This document shows positions 18,551-26,666 of a stretch of 52,350 nt of DNA, one piece after another. The stretch lies in contig DASXOZ010000041.1 in NCBI GenBank assembly GCA_036493895.1, positions 86,054-138,403 of the forward strand. Direction: 5' to 3'. The notes under the pieces are model-generated. The model ran no database searches and had not been told where the DNA came from. It saw only the letters and a program-made list of their open reading frames with translations. The number at the start of each line of letters is the position of its first letter. Positions within the stretch are counted from its first letter, which is position 1. Source of the DNA: Candidatus Binatia bacterium. GTDB taxonomy: Bacteria > Desulfobacterota > Binatia > UBA1149 > CAITLU01. The position numbers were made by a program, and so were the translations under genes.

Positions 18551-18949
18551 TTACTCGCCGAGCTCCGAAATCAGCTCTTCGTAGGCGTCCGAATCCATCA
18601 GCTCCTCGACCTCGGCAACGTTTTTCGGCTGCAGTCGCACCAGCCAGCCGTCCCCGTAAGGGTCTTCGTTGATGGTGTTCGGCGAGTCGGGCAGCTCTTC
18701 GTTGACTTCGATCACCTTGCCGCTGATCGGAGCGTAGATGTCGGAGGCGGCTTTTACCGACTCGACGACCGCGAACGGTTCATCGCGCGTCACTTCGGGC
18801 TCGTCGGCGGCCTTCGGAAGCTCGACGAATACGATGTCGCCGAGCTGGGACTGGGCGTAATCGGTGATGCCGACCGTGACGGTGCCGTCCGGCTCCACCC
18901 TCACCCACTCGTGCTCGGACGTGTAACGAAGATCGTCAGGGACCTCCAT
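18551..18949 (-). CDS. gcvH: Glycine cleavage system H protein
   Basis: A 132-residue lipoyl-carrier protein that shuttles the aminomethyl intermediate between the P, T and L proteins. It starts with LRYTSEHEWVRVE, the canonical H-protein N-terminus, and carries the lipoylation site VVESVKAASD (Lys66) followed by APISGKVIEVNEEL and NEDPYGDGWLVRL. The start is the ATG at 18949, preceded by GGGAGGAGG at ideal distance; the longer in-frame start at 18985 adds 12 residues without family support. It sits between gcvT and gcvPA with very short spacers. No lipoate ligase or L-protein gene is in the window. Confidence 0.97.
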   Translation of the reverse strand: MEVPDDLRYTSEHEWVRVEPDGTVTVGITDYAQSQLGDIVFVELPKAADEPEVTRDEPFAVVESVKAASDIYAPISGKVIEVNEELPDSPNTINEDPYGDGWLVRLQPKNVAEVEELMDSDAYEELISELGE

Positions 18950-18981
18950 GGAAGAGCCTCCTCCCTTTTCGGCTGTCGCGC

Positions 18982-20118
18982 TCAAGCTGCGGGGCGCTTA
19001 ACACAGAAGGGAAGGCGCGTCACCACTGCCCTTCTGCGTTTCCCGCGCACGTCCACTTCGAGCACGGCTTCTGCCCCATTTGCCGAGGCTGCCGTCGTGG
19101 CCGCCGCGACTTTCCCGTCGACCAGGGCCATCGCGACCGGCCGGCCGAGGGTCGGCGAATGGGTTCCGCTCGTAACGCGGCCTGCTGCCTCCGGGGCCCC
19201 CGGCGTAAACACGGCCGCACCTTCGCGGGCGATGCCGCCTTCGACAAATAGCCCGATCAGCCGACGCGTTGCGCCTCCCGCGGCAGCCCGCACCAGGGCC
19301 TCGTAGCCGACCATCCCCGGGCGGTTCGCCTTGACGGCCCAGCCCAGGCGCACTTCGTAGGGACTGATGTCCAGGCCCAGCTCGTGGCCGTACAGGGGAA
19401 GGGCCGCTTCGATGCGCAAGGTATCGCGGGCACCGAGACCGCAAAGGGCAAGGCCGTCGTCACGGCCAGTCTCGACGAGAAGGCGCCACAAGGCCACCGC
19501 ACGCTCGGCCGGACAGAACAGCTCGAAGCCGTCCTCGCCCGTGTAGCCGGTGCGCGCTGCGACGAGCGTGATGCCGCCCACCTCGGCCTCCGTGCATCCC
19601 ATGCGAGGAAGCGACGCCAGCGCAGGCGCGAGGCGCACGACGATCGCTGCCGCCTTCGGCCCCTGGATCGCGATCAATCCCGTCTCGTCGCTTCGATCGA
19701 CGATCGAGGCACCATCGATCGCGCGCTCGCGGATCCATGCGAGGTCGGTCGCGGCGTTGGACGCATTGACGCAGACGAGAAAGCGCTCGTGCTCGAGCCG
19801 GTAGACGATGATGTCGTCGACGACACCGCCGTCCTCGGTCGGAATCATGCTGTACTGGGCGCGGCCGGGAGCGAGCACGCGCGCGTCGTTCGTGAACAGC
19901 TTCGCGCACAGCTCTTCGGCGCGGGGCCCGACGATCTCGACTTCGCCCATGTGACTGACGTCGAAGAGACCGGCAGCCTCCCGCACTGCCCGATGCTCGG
20001 CGAGGATCGAACCGTACTGGACCGGCATCGCCCAGCCGGCGAATTCGACGATGCGCGCGCCGGCAGCCACGTGCTCGTCGCAAAGCGGCGTGCGGCGCGC
20101 TCCGGTCGCGGCGCTCAC
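18982..20118 (-). CDS. gcvT: Glycine cleavage system T protein (aminomethyltransferase)
   Basis: The 378-residue product transfers the methylene unit from aminomethyl-lipoyl GcvH to tetrahydrofolate, releasing ammonia. It has the family segments TPLCDEHVAAGARIVEFAGW, MPVQYGSILAEH, LFDVSHMGEV, the PTEDGGVVDDIIVYRL motif, VNASNAATDLAWI, RTGYTGEDGFELF and GLGARDTLRIEAALPLYGHEL, then a C-terminal barrel with VTSGTHSPTLGRPVAMALV. The start is GTG at 20118. Its first bases overlap the folD stop as GTGA, a 4-base overlap typical of translational coupling. gcvH follows 32 bases downstream. Confidence 0.97.
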   Translation of the reverse strand: MSAATGARRTPLCDEHVAAGARIVEFAGWAMPVQYGSILAEHRAVREAAGLFDVSHMGEVEIVGPRAEELCAKLFTNDARVLAPGRAQYSMIPTEDGGVVDDIIVYRLEHERFLVCVNASNAATDLAWIRERAIDGASIVDRSDETGLIAIQGPKAAAIVVRLAPALASLPRMGCTEAEVGGITLVAARTGYTGEDGFELFCPAERAVALWRLLVETGRDDGLALCGLGARDTLRIEAALPLYGHELGLDISPYEVRLGWAVKANRPGMVGYEALVRAAAGGATRRLIGLFVEGGIAREGAAVFTPGAPEAAGRVTSGTHSPTLGRPVAMALVDGKVAAATTAASANGAEAVLEVDVRGKRRRAVVTRLPFCVKRPAA

Positions 20119-21017
20119 GCCCGCCCCCTCTCGCGATCGGACGCGAGGAGGTCGTCGTTCACCGTGCCGGAACGATCGCGGGCAAGGCGCGCACGGTACG
20201 TATTCGACAGCAGCATCGCCACGGTCATCGGACCGACGCCGCCCGGCACCGGCGTAATCCAGCCGGCGCGGCGCTCGGCCGGCTCGAACTCGACATCGCC
20301 GACGAGCTTTCCGTCGATGCGGCTGATACCGACGTCGACGACGACGGCTCCCGGCTTGATCCAGTCGCCGCGTACGAGTCCCGGCACTCCGACCGCAGCG
20401 ACGACGACGTCGCCGCGGGAGACTTCACCGGGAAGATCCGCAGTGCGCGAGTGGCACATGACGACTGTCGCGTTCCGTTCGAGCAGCATCATCGCCACCG
20501 GCTTGCCGACGAGCACCGAACGGCCAACGACGACGGCGGTTTTTCCCTGCAGGCGCGTTCCCGTCGAGTCGATGAGCTGCATGCAGCCCGACGGCGTGCA
20601 GGGCCTCAGCCCCGGGCGACCGGTGAACAGCGCACCCTGGCTGGCCGGGTGAAGGCCGTCGACGTCCTTGTGCGGATCGATCGCCGCGATCACCGCGTCG
20701 GAGTCGAGCCCTTTCGGCAGCGGCATCTGCACGAGGATTCCGTCGATGTCGTCGCGGGCGTTGAGCGACCGCACGGTGGCGAGGATCTCGGCCATCGCAG
20801 CGCTTGCCGGAAGCTCGACGGACACCGAGACCATCCCGAGCTCCCGCGACTCGCGATTCTTGCGACCGACGTAGACCTTGGAGGCGGGATCTTCGCCGAC
20901 GAGCACGACGGCCAGTCCCGGCGGCCTCAGTCCGCGCGCGGTGCGCGCGGCGATGTGCTGCGCAACCTCGTTGCGCACCGCGAGCGCGATCGCCTTGCCG
21001 TCGATGAGAGAGGCCAC
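20115..21017 (-). CDS. folD: Bifunctional methylene-THF dehydrogenase / methenyl-THF cyclohydrolase
   Basis: A 300-residue cytoplasmic enzyme that interconverts 5,10-methylene-THF and 10-formyl-THF. Visible motifs: the catalytic YxxxK (Tyr49, Lys53 in SKVYVGRKNR), DGILVQMPLP, PHKDVDGLHP, PCTPSGC, the NADP-binding VVVGRSVLVGKP, and the C-terminal TPVPGGVGPMT. Length is normal. The start is ATG at 21017, six bases after the lipoprotein stop. Its stop overlaps the gcvT start. Placement directly before gcvT makes sense because GcvT produces the methylene-THF that FolD oxidises. Confidence 0.97.
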   Translation of the reverse strand: MASLIDGKAIALAVRNEVAQHIAARTARGLRPPGLAVVLVGEDPASKVYVGRKNRESRELGMVSVSVELPASAAMAEILATVRSLNARDDIDGILVQMPLPKGLDSDAVIAAIDPHKDVDGLHPASQGALFTGRPGLRPCTPSGCMQLIDSTGTRLQGKTAVVVGRSVLVGKPVAMMLLERNATVVMCHSRTADLPGEVSRGDVVVAAVGVPGLVRGDWIKPGAVVVDVGISRIDGKLVGDVEFEPAERRAGWITPVPGGVGPMTVAMLLSNTYRARLARDRSGTVNDDLLASDRERGRA

Positions 21018-21023
21018 GTCGTG

Positions 21024-21791
21024 TCAGTCGATCTTCTTGACCAGCTTGCCGATCATCTTGTCGACGGCGTGCTCGGTGTAGCCGTCGGCCGTGCTGTAGC
21101 GCACCGGCTTGTCGTTGGCGATCTTGTCGTAGCTGCGGGTCACGAAGTTGTCGTACGATTCGTTGCGATCGAACGTATCGGACCAGATCGTCTCGCCGGT
21201 GTGGGCGTTGACGAGCGCGACGTACAGCGAGACGCCGGCCGGCGACGTCGGCGCGTCGTCGGACCCTACCCGCTCGCGCAGCTCGATCAGTGCCGAGACC
21301 ACGAGGTAGTCGGCCTGGCCGGCAGCCGCCAGCTTGGCGCCCGTCTCGCGCATGCCGTGGCTCGTCGTCTGCGCCGTCGTCCTGTCGACCGTCTCGGGAG
21401 TGGGGAACAGCAGCCGCGGGTGGCGCGCGATCGCTTCGTAGACGAAGCCCGTCGCCAGGCGAGCCGAATGCAGGCTCGTCGGCTTCATCTTCACATCGGG
21501 AGGACAGAGGTCGCAGGGCCGCCCGCCGGAAGCATCGTTGTAGGCAGCCGGAAGAATCGCGATGCGCCGCAGCGACGCCTTGGCCTTCTCTTCCTGCTTG
21601 GCCTTCTCCTTGGCCTTCTCGGCGGCCGCGGCCGCATCCTCGCCGTTGTCCGCATTGGTCGCTGTCGGCGTGCCGACGGTACGACCGGCGACCTTGACGT
21701 CGGAGATTCCACCCGAGCCCCAGTCGAAAGTGCAGCCGGTGATCATCAGCGCAGCCGCTGCGGCGATTGCGATCGCGTGTCGCATGCTCAT
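21024..21791 (-). CDS. Lipoprotein with a CsgG/LpoB-like domain
   Basis: A 255-residue envelope lipoprotein: signal peptide IAIAAAAALMITGC with a lipobox (ITGC, Cys20), an Asp-rich linker, a short Ala/Lys/Glu helix (AAEKAKEKAKQEEKAKA), then a globular domain. The domain has RRIAILPAAYNDAS, SARLATGFVYEAIARH, GAKLAAAGQADYLVVSALIELRE and TGETIWSDTFDR, the order of segments seen in CsgG, LpoB and related DUF799/GNA1162-type proteins. I therefore suggest an outer-membrane accessory protein but cannot name it. The ATG at 21791 overlaps the aspS stop as ATGA; an ATG two codons later (21785) is equally possible. folD follows after six bases. Confidence 0.75.
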   Translation of the reverse strand: MSMRHAIAIAAAAALMITGCTFDWGSGGISDVKVAGRTVGTPTATNADNGEDAAAAAEKAKEKAKQEEKAKASLRRIAILPAAYNDASGGRPCDLCPPDVKMKPTSLHSARLATGFVYEAIARHPRLLFPTPETVDRTTAQTTSHGMRETGAKLAAAGQADYLVVSALIELRERVGSDDAPTSPAGVSLYVALVNAHTGETIWSDTFDRNESYDNFVTRSYDKIANDKPVRYSTADGYTEHAVDKMIGKLVKKID

Positions 21792-23563
21792 GCCTTTGCC
21801 GCCGCCTGGCCTGCCAGCTTGATGCCGAGGCCGCGAAGCTGCGCGTTGTCGACGGGCGACGGTGCTTCGGTCAGCAGGCACGCCGCGCGCTGGGTTTTCG
21901 GGAACGCGATGACGTCGCGGATCGATTCGCTGCCGACGAGCATCGCAATCATGCGGTCCAGACCGAGCGCAAGGCCTCCGTGCGGCGGAGCACCGAAGCT
22001 CAGCGCCTCGAGCAGGAAGCCGAACTTTTCGCGAGCCTCGTCGGGGCCGATGCCGAGCAGTGAGAACACCCGGCTCTGCACGTCGCCGCGGTGGATACGG
22101 ATCGAGCCGCCGCCGAGCTCGGTGCCGTTGAGTACGATGTCGTACGCATCGGCGCGCACCGCCTCCGTTTCGCTTTCCAGGCGCGGCAGGTCGGCGGCTT
22201 TCGGCGCCGTGAACGGATGGTGCAGCGCGAAGTAGCGCTTCTCCTCGGCATCCCATTCGACCAGCGGGAAATCGACGACCCACAGGAAGTTGAACTTCGA
22301 AGGGTCACGGAGGCCCTTGTCGTCGGCGATCTTGACGCGCAGGTTGCCGAGCACCGCGCGCACGACCTTGACCGTGTCCGCAGCGAACAGAACGAGGTCT
22401 CCGTCCTCGATACCGCAGCGCGAGGCGATCTCGGCGCGCTCGGAGTCGGAGAGGAACTTGACGATCGGCGACTGCCACTGGCCGTCGGCAACCTTGATCC
22501 ACGCCAGGCCCTTGGCACCGAACCCGGCCGCATAGCTGCCGAGGTCGTCGATGTCCTTGCGCGACATCGCGGCGCCGCCCTTGACGTTGATCGCCGCGAC
22601 GATGCCGCCGCCGTCGACGGCCGCGCGGAACACCTTGAACTCGGAACCGGCGAGCACGCCCGTGAGGTCGACCAGCTCCATCGCGAAGCGGGTGTCGGGC
22701 CTGTCGCTGCCGTAGCGCGCCATCGACTCGTCCCAGCTCATGCGCGGGAAAGGCTCATCGAAGGAGCGGCCGAGCACGTGCGAGAACACCTTCTTCAGCA
22801 GGTCCTCGACCACGCCCATGATCGTCTCGGCGCTCGGGAAGGCGAGCTCGAGGTCGATCTGCGTGAACTCGGGCTGGCGATCGGCGCGCAGGTCCTCGTC
22901 GCGAAAGCAGCGCGCGATCTGGTAGTAGCGATCGTAGCCGGCGACCATCAGCAGTTGCTTGAAGAGCTGCGGCGACTGCGGCAGCGCGAAGAACGAGCCG
23001 GGGTTGACGCGGCTCGGCACGAGGTAGTCGCGCGCGCCTTCGGGTGTCGAGCGCGTCAGCATCGGAGTTTCGACCTCGAGGAAGCCGAGGTCGTTCAGGT
23101 GCTGGCGCGCGATCTGGCAGACGTCGTGGCGAACGCGCAGGTTGCGCTGCATCATCGGGCGCCGCAGGTCGAGGTAGCGGTAACGCAGCCTCACGTTCTC
23201 GGTGAGCGACGACGAATCGTCGATCGCGAACGGGACCGGCTTGGAGACGTTGAGGATCTCGAGCTGTTCGACGACGAGCTCGACTTCGCCGGTGGCCATC
23301 CTCGGGTTGACGGTCTCCGTGCTGCGTGCGCGCAGGGTGCCGCGCACGCCGATGACGAACTCGCTGCGCAGCTCACCTGCGTTGCGATGCGCATCGGCGC
23401 TCGTTTCCGGGTCGAACACGAGCTGGACGATCCCGGTGTGGTCGCGCAGATCGACGAAGATGATGCCGCCGTGGTCGCGGCGCGAATCCACCCAGCCCGT
23501 CAGCACGAGCTCGCGCCCGGCATCGTTCTTCCTGGGCAATCCGCAGTAACAGGTCCGCTCCAC
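21788..23563 (-). CDS. aspS: Aspartyl-tRNA synthetase (bacterial type)
   Basis: A 591-residue class II synthetase that charges tRNA-Asp (and possibly tRNA-Asn; specificity cannot be told by eye). The N-terminal OB-fold has GWVDSRRDHGGIIFVDLRD. Motif 2 is YQIARCFRDEDLRADRQPEFTQ, preceded by LPQSPQLFKQLLM. The bacterial GAD insertion (about residues 290-420) is present, and motif 3 is GLALGLDRMIAMLVG with ESIRDVIAFPKTQ. The start is taken as GTG at 23563, preceded by GAAAGGAAAA at good distance; an upstream in-frame start at 23668 would add 35 basic residues foreign to the family. hisS lies 70 bases upstream. The stop overlaps the lipoprotein start. Confidence 0.96.
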   Translation of the reverse strand: MERTCYCGLPRKNDAGRELVLTGWVDSRRDHGGIIFVDLRDHTGIVQLVFDPETSADAHRNAGELRSEFVIGVRGTLRARSTETVNPRMATGEVELVVEQLEILNVSKPVPFAIDDSSSLTENVRLRYRYLDLRRPMMQRNLRVRHDVCQIARQHLNDLGFLEVETPMLTRSTPEGARDYLVPSRVNPGSFFALPQSPQLFKQLLMVAGYDRYYQIARCFRDEDLRADRQPEFTQIDLELAFPSAETIMGVVEDLLKKVFSHVLGRSFDEPFPRMSWDESMARYGSDRPDTRFAMELVDLTGVLAGSEFKVFRAAVDGGGIVAAINVKGGAAMSRKDIDDLGSYAAGFGAKGLAWIKVADGQWQSPIVKFLSDSERAEIASRCGIEDGDLVLFAADTVKVVRAVLGNLRVKIADDKGLRDPSKFNFLWVVDFPLVEWDAEEKRYFALHHPFTAPKAADLPRLESETEAVRADAYDIVLNGTELGGGSIRIHRGDVQSRVFSLLGIGPDEAREKFGFLLEALSFGAPPHGGLALGLDRMIAMLVGSESIRDVIAFPKTQRAACLLTEAPSPVDNAQLRGLGIKLAGQAAAKA

Positions 23564-23633
23564 CGGCTTTTTCCTTTCTTCGCTTCCGATCCGGGCCGAT
23601 CCAGTCCGATCCCGGGTCGTCGTCTTCGTCGCT

Positions 23634-24911
23634 TCAGACCGTCTGCGCAGCACGCTCCAGCGCCGCAATGATCGCCGAGGCGTCGTCGCCCAGCGCGAAC
23701 AGGGACGGGAGGTCGCGGCGCCCCTTCAGGTCTCGCACCGCCGCCCGCCCGGCAGCGAGCTCCGCGTCGCCGATGATGATGACGAAGCGGGCCCCTGCCT
23801 TGTCGGCCTGCGTGATCTGGGCCTTGAGTCGCCGCAGCGGGGATTCCAGCTCGATGCGACAGCCTGTTTGCCTCAGCCGGCGCGCCAGAGCGAGTGCCGT
23901 CGCGGCGCAGGCTTCGCCAATGGGTGCAATGAGGGCCAGCGCAGACGCCTCGGCGACCTCGCTGTCGGCGCTGGCGAGCTGCAGGCGCTCGATGCCGAAC
24001 GCGAACCCGACGCCGGGCATGTCGGGGCCTCCGAGAGCCGCCACCAGCCCGTCGTAGCGGCCTCCGCCGCCGATCGCGTCCTGGGCACCCTGCCCCTCAG
24101 CGCTGATCTCGAAGGCAGTGCGACAATAGTAGTCGAGCCCGCGCACCATCCTCGGATTCGCCTCGACACGAACTCCGGCGGCGTCCAGCAAAGCGAGCAC
24201 CTGGTCATGGTGGGTGCGGCAACCGTCGCAGAGGTTTTCGATCATCAGCGGCGCCTGCGCCATCGCTGCGCGGCAGCCTTCGTTCTTGCAGTCGAGAAGG
24301 CGAAGCGGATTGCGCTCCAGCCTTGCGCGGCAGTCGTCGCACAGGCGGGAGACCACCGAGCGGCCGTAGGCCGTGAGCTTATCGCGGTACGCGGGCCGGC
24401 ACGTCGCATCGCCGAGGGAGTTGATCTGGATGCGCATGCCGCGCACGCCGACGGCCACACAGATGTCGGCTACGAGGCAGAGGGTCTCGGCATCGGCGGA
24501 CGGATCTTCGCGGCCGAGAAACTCGGCGCCGATCTGCGAGAACTGCCGGTAGCGGCCTTTCTGCGGCCTTTCGCGGCGGAACATCGGGCCCTGGTACCAG
24601 AGCCGGGCCACCGGCTGGGCCCGCGCCAGCCCGGCTTCGAGGTAGGCGCGCACCAGCGATGCGGTGCCCTCCGGCCTGAGCGCGATCACCGACCCGTCGC
24701 GGTCCTCGAAGGCATACATCTCCTTCTCGACGATGTCGGTCGTATCGCCGACGGACCGTTTGAAAAGCTCAACTTTCTCGAGAAGAGGAAGCTCTACCTC
24801 CCCGTAACCATAGGAGTTCAGCACGCGACCGGCAGCGCTCACGGTCGCACGGCGCCGCTCCGCTTCCGCGGGCAGGACGTCGCGGAAGCCCTTGATCGAT
24901 GCGATGGCCAT
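23634..24911 (-). CDS. hisS: Histidyl-tRNA synthetase
   Basis: A 425-residue class II synthetase charging tRNA-His. Motifs in order: IKGFRDVLPAEAERR at the N-terminus, motif 1 region VELPLLEKVELFKRSVGDTTDIV, motif 2 RPEGTASLVRAYLEAG with MFRRERPQKGRYRQFSQIG, the His-A segment GLDYYCRTAFE, GGGGRYDGL, motif 3 PGVGFAFGIERL, and the C-terminal anticodon-binding domain (QADKAGARFVIIIGDAEL). The start is ATG at 24911; the longer open frame upstream is low-complexity antisense. It appears to be the first gene of the hisS-aspS-lipoprotein-folD-gcv string, because the next upstream gene is separated by a large hairpin and 188 bases. Confidence 0.97.
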   Translation of the reverse strand: MAIASIKGFRDVLPAEAERRRATVSAAGRVLNSYGYGEVELPLLEKVELFKRSVGDTTDIVEKEMYAFEDRDGSVIALRPEGTASLVRAYLEAGLARAQPVARLWYQGPMFRRERPQKGRYRQFSQIGAEFLGREDPSADAETLCLVADICVAVGVRGMRIQINSLGDATCRPAYRDKLTAYGRSVVSRLCDDCRARLERNPLRLLDCKNEGCRAAMAQAPLMIENLCDGCRTHHDQVLALLDAAGVRVEANPRMVRGLDYYCRTAFEISAEGQGAQDAIGGGGRYDGLVAALGGPDMPGVGFAFGIERLQLASADSEVAEASALALIAPIGEACAATALALARRLRQTGCRIELESPLRRLKAQITQADKAGARFVIIIGDAELAAGRAAVRDLKGRRDLPSLFALGDDASAIIAALERAAQTV

Positions 24912-25025
24912 AGGGCGGCCCGGCAAAGGGCCAAGGGACCTGTTTATCGACGCTCGTCGCGGCCTGCAAAAGGCCGGGCGTGCGCGGAGACGGCCGTCTG
25001 TCCGCGCCCCGCCGGCTCCAATGCG

Positions 25026-25073
25026 CGAAGGCCCCGGCCTCGGGCGCATCAGCGCGAGAGGCCCGGGCCTTCG
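25026..25073. terminator. Large GC-rich hairpin between the dockerin-like gene and hisS
   Basis: Arms 25026-25041 and 25058-25073 (CGAAGGCCCCGGCCTC / GAGGCCCGGGCCTTCG) pair at 15 of 16 positions with a 16-base loop. It lies just past the 3' end of the minus-strand gene at 25100. No T run follows, so it is either a terminator of the stem-only type or an mRNA 3' stabiliser. Confidence 0.5.
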
Positions 25074-25099
25074 ACGGGATATCCATTCGAGTTTCGGGC

Positions 25100-25576
25100 T
25101 CAGTCGTTGCCCTGCTGGTCGCCCCCCTGGTCTCCGCCGTTGTCGTCTCCTTGACCGTCGTCGCCCTGGTCGCCTTCGGTTGTCGTGGTCGCGCCGCCCT
25201 GCAGCGTCGTGGTGGTCTCGCCGGGTCCTGTCGTCGTCGTGCCGGAGCACTGGTCTCCGCAGTGGAGCGTGGCCGGAAACCCGACCGCCGTGCGCAGCAC
25301 GGTCAGCGAGTCGGACGGCGTGACCTTGCCCGAATCGTCGACGTCGCATTCACAGTCGCCCTGTTCGTCCCCGCAGGTGCCACTGCCGACGGCATCCCTG
25401 AGGACGACGAGCGCATCGCTGCTCGACGGATGCTTTCCGAACGATTGCGGCTGACCGCAGCTCCCGTGATCGGCGCTGGCAATGGCAGGGGCGCAGAGCG
25501 ACGCGAGCATGATCGCGAACGCGAACCCGAGCGCACGAACACTGGCAACTCCTGCTTTCGCTTCCTTCCTTTCCAT
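25100..25576 (-). CDS. Small secreted protein with dockerin-like calcium-loop pair and acidic Thr/Gly tail
   Basis: A 158-residue exported protein. Residues 1-31 are a signal peptide (ALGFAFAIMLASLCAPAIASA). The mature protein is little more than a dockerin-like pair: a degenerate first half (SSSDALVVLRDAVGSGTCG) and a second half with loop DVDDSGKVTPSD followed by SLTVLRTAVG, with four to six Cys nearby. A Thr-rich segment (GTTTTGPGETTTT) and a Gly/Asp/Gln-rich acidic tail (GDDGQGDDNGGDQGG) follow. The same module ends the giant protease and the LamG-like protein of this window. The start is ATG at 25576, set by GGAGAAAGG; longer upstream starts lack support. The function is unknown; the form suggests a secreted module that docks to something or binds calcium. 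Confidence 0.8.
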   Translation of the reverse strand: MERKEAKAGVASVRALGFAFAIMLASLCAPAIASADHGSCGQPQSFGKHPSSSDALVVLRDAVGSGTCGDEQGDCECDVDDSGKVTPSDSLTVLRTAVGFPATLHCGDQCSGTTTTGPGETTTTLQGGATTTTEGDQGDDGQGDDNGGDQGGDQQGND

Positions 25577-25827
25577 GACCTTTCTCCTCTTGCTCTTCTC
25601 TTCTGTCTTTTCGTGGCGCAGGCCTGCCGCCGCGCGAGCCGCGATTGTGCCCGAACGACCATGACAGGCGTGTGAAGGGCCGGCAAGACCCGGCAGCACG
25701 CAAAACCTCAACGATGAAAGCCACTTCGCAGACTTGAGAATCGGGTTACTTGCAATGCGCTAAAAGCTGCGGCGGCCCGGGCGCCGACGCCGCCGACCTG
25801 TCGAGCACGCTTTACGCAGCAGCCGTT

Positions 25828-26649
25828 TCAAAGATCCGCGGCGCAGCGGAAACCAACGTGCCCCGTCGTCGACTCCGCCGTCAACGCGATGCGCGCCGCC
25901 GGCCGGTAACGCGCGCAGTACTCGCCGGCGCAAAGCCAGGAGCCGCCCTTGAGTACCAGCGCTGCGCCCGAAGAGGCCGCTGCCGCATCGACGGCAGGCG
26001 GGAGGCAGCCGCAAGGCTTGGGCGCATGCATCGGCGTGCGCGTCCATTCCCAGACGTTCCCGATCATGTCGTGTAGCCCGAACGCATTCGGCGGATACGA
26101 CGCGACGGCGCTCGTGCCGGGCTTTTCGCCGCGCGAGAAATACCACGGGAACGCGCCGGTCCAGACGTTCGCCATCAGCGCGCCGCCCGGTGCGAATTCC
26201 TCTCCCCACGCGTACGTCGTCGTCGCGGCTGCGCGGGCAGCCGCCTCCCATTCGTGCTCATCGGGCAGGCGGCGGCCTTTCCACCCGGCGTACGCGGCCG
26301 CGTCGGCAAAGGCGACGTGCACGACGGGATGGCCTTCGCGGCCTTCGATGCGCGACCCCTCTCCCTCGGGATGCTTCCAGCACGCGCGGTCGCAGAAGCG
26401 CCACCACGACGAAGGATCGTGAAGGTCGACCGGGCCCTCGGTCATGCGGAACACTGCCGAGCCCGCCGGGCTCGCGCGTTCTGCGACCGTGACGTAGCCG
26501 GTCGCCGCGACGAACTCGGCGAACTGCGCATTGGTGACCGGCGTGCGGTCGATCGCGAAGCGCGCGACCTCGACGTCCCGCTCCGGCCTCTCCTCCGGAT
26601 AGTGCGCGTTGGAGCCGGCCCGGTAGCGGCCGGCCGCAATCGCAACCAT
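25828..26649 (-). CDS. Formylglycine-generating enzyme (sulfatase-modifying factor)
   Basis: The 273-residue protein of the FGE-sulfatase (SUMF1) fold converts the active-site Cys of sulfatases to Calpha-formylglycine. The segment KGGSWLCAGEYCARYRPAAR matches the human FGE region that holds the redox pair; both active-site Cys are present (Cys240 and Cys245), which separates a true FGE from look-alike family members. Other family segments: TPVTNAQFAEFVAATGY, GHPVVHVAFADAAAYAGW, RLPDEHEWEAAARA, NAFGLHDMIGNVWEWT and GFRCAADL at the end. An alternative TTG start at 26670 would overlap the sulfatase stop as TTGA and add seven residues; because M-V-x-I is internal in many relatives, that longer form is possible. 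It lies directly after the arylsulfatase, its likely client. Confidence 0.92.
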   Translation of the reverse strand: MVAIAAGRYRAGSNAHYPEERPERDVEVARFAIDRTPVTNAQFAEFVAATGYVTVAERASPAGSAVFRMTEGPVDLHDPSSWWRFCDRACWKHPEGEGSRIEGREGHPVVHVAFADAAAYAGWKGRRLPDEHEWEAAARAAATTTYAWGEEFAPGGALMANVWTGAFPWYFSRGEKPGTSAVASYPPNAFGLHDMIGNVWEWTRTPMHAPKPCGCLPPAVDAAAASSGAALVLKGGSWLCAGEYCARYRPAARIALTAESTTGHVGFRCAADL

Positions 26650-26666
26650 GCCGTCGGGCGCCGAGG

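Noticed and set aside
15716..20118. Glycine riboswitch for the gcv genes
   Set aside because: Spacers within the string are 1-32 bases, too short for a tandem glycine aptamer, and no conserved core was seen before folD or gcvT.
25650..25760. Possible riboswitch in the leader of the small dockerin-like gene
   Set aside because: I looked for a c-di-GMP or glycine type conserved core and found none; only weak stems are present.
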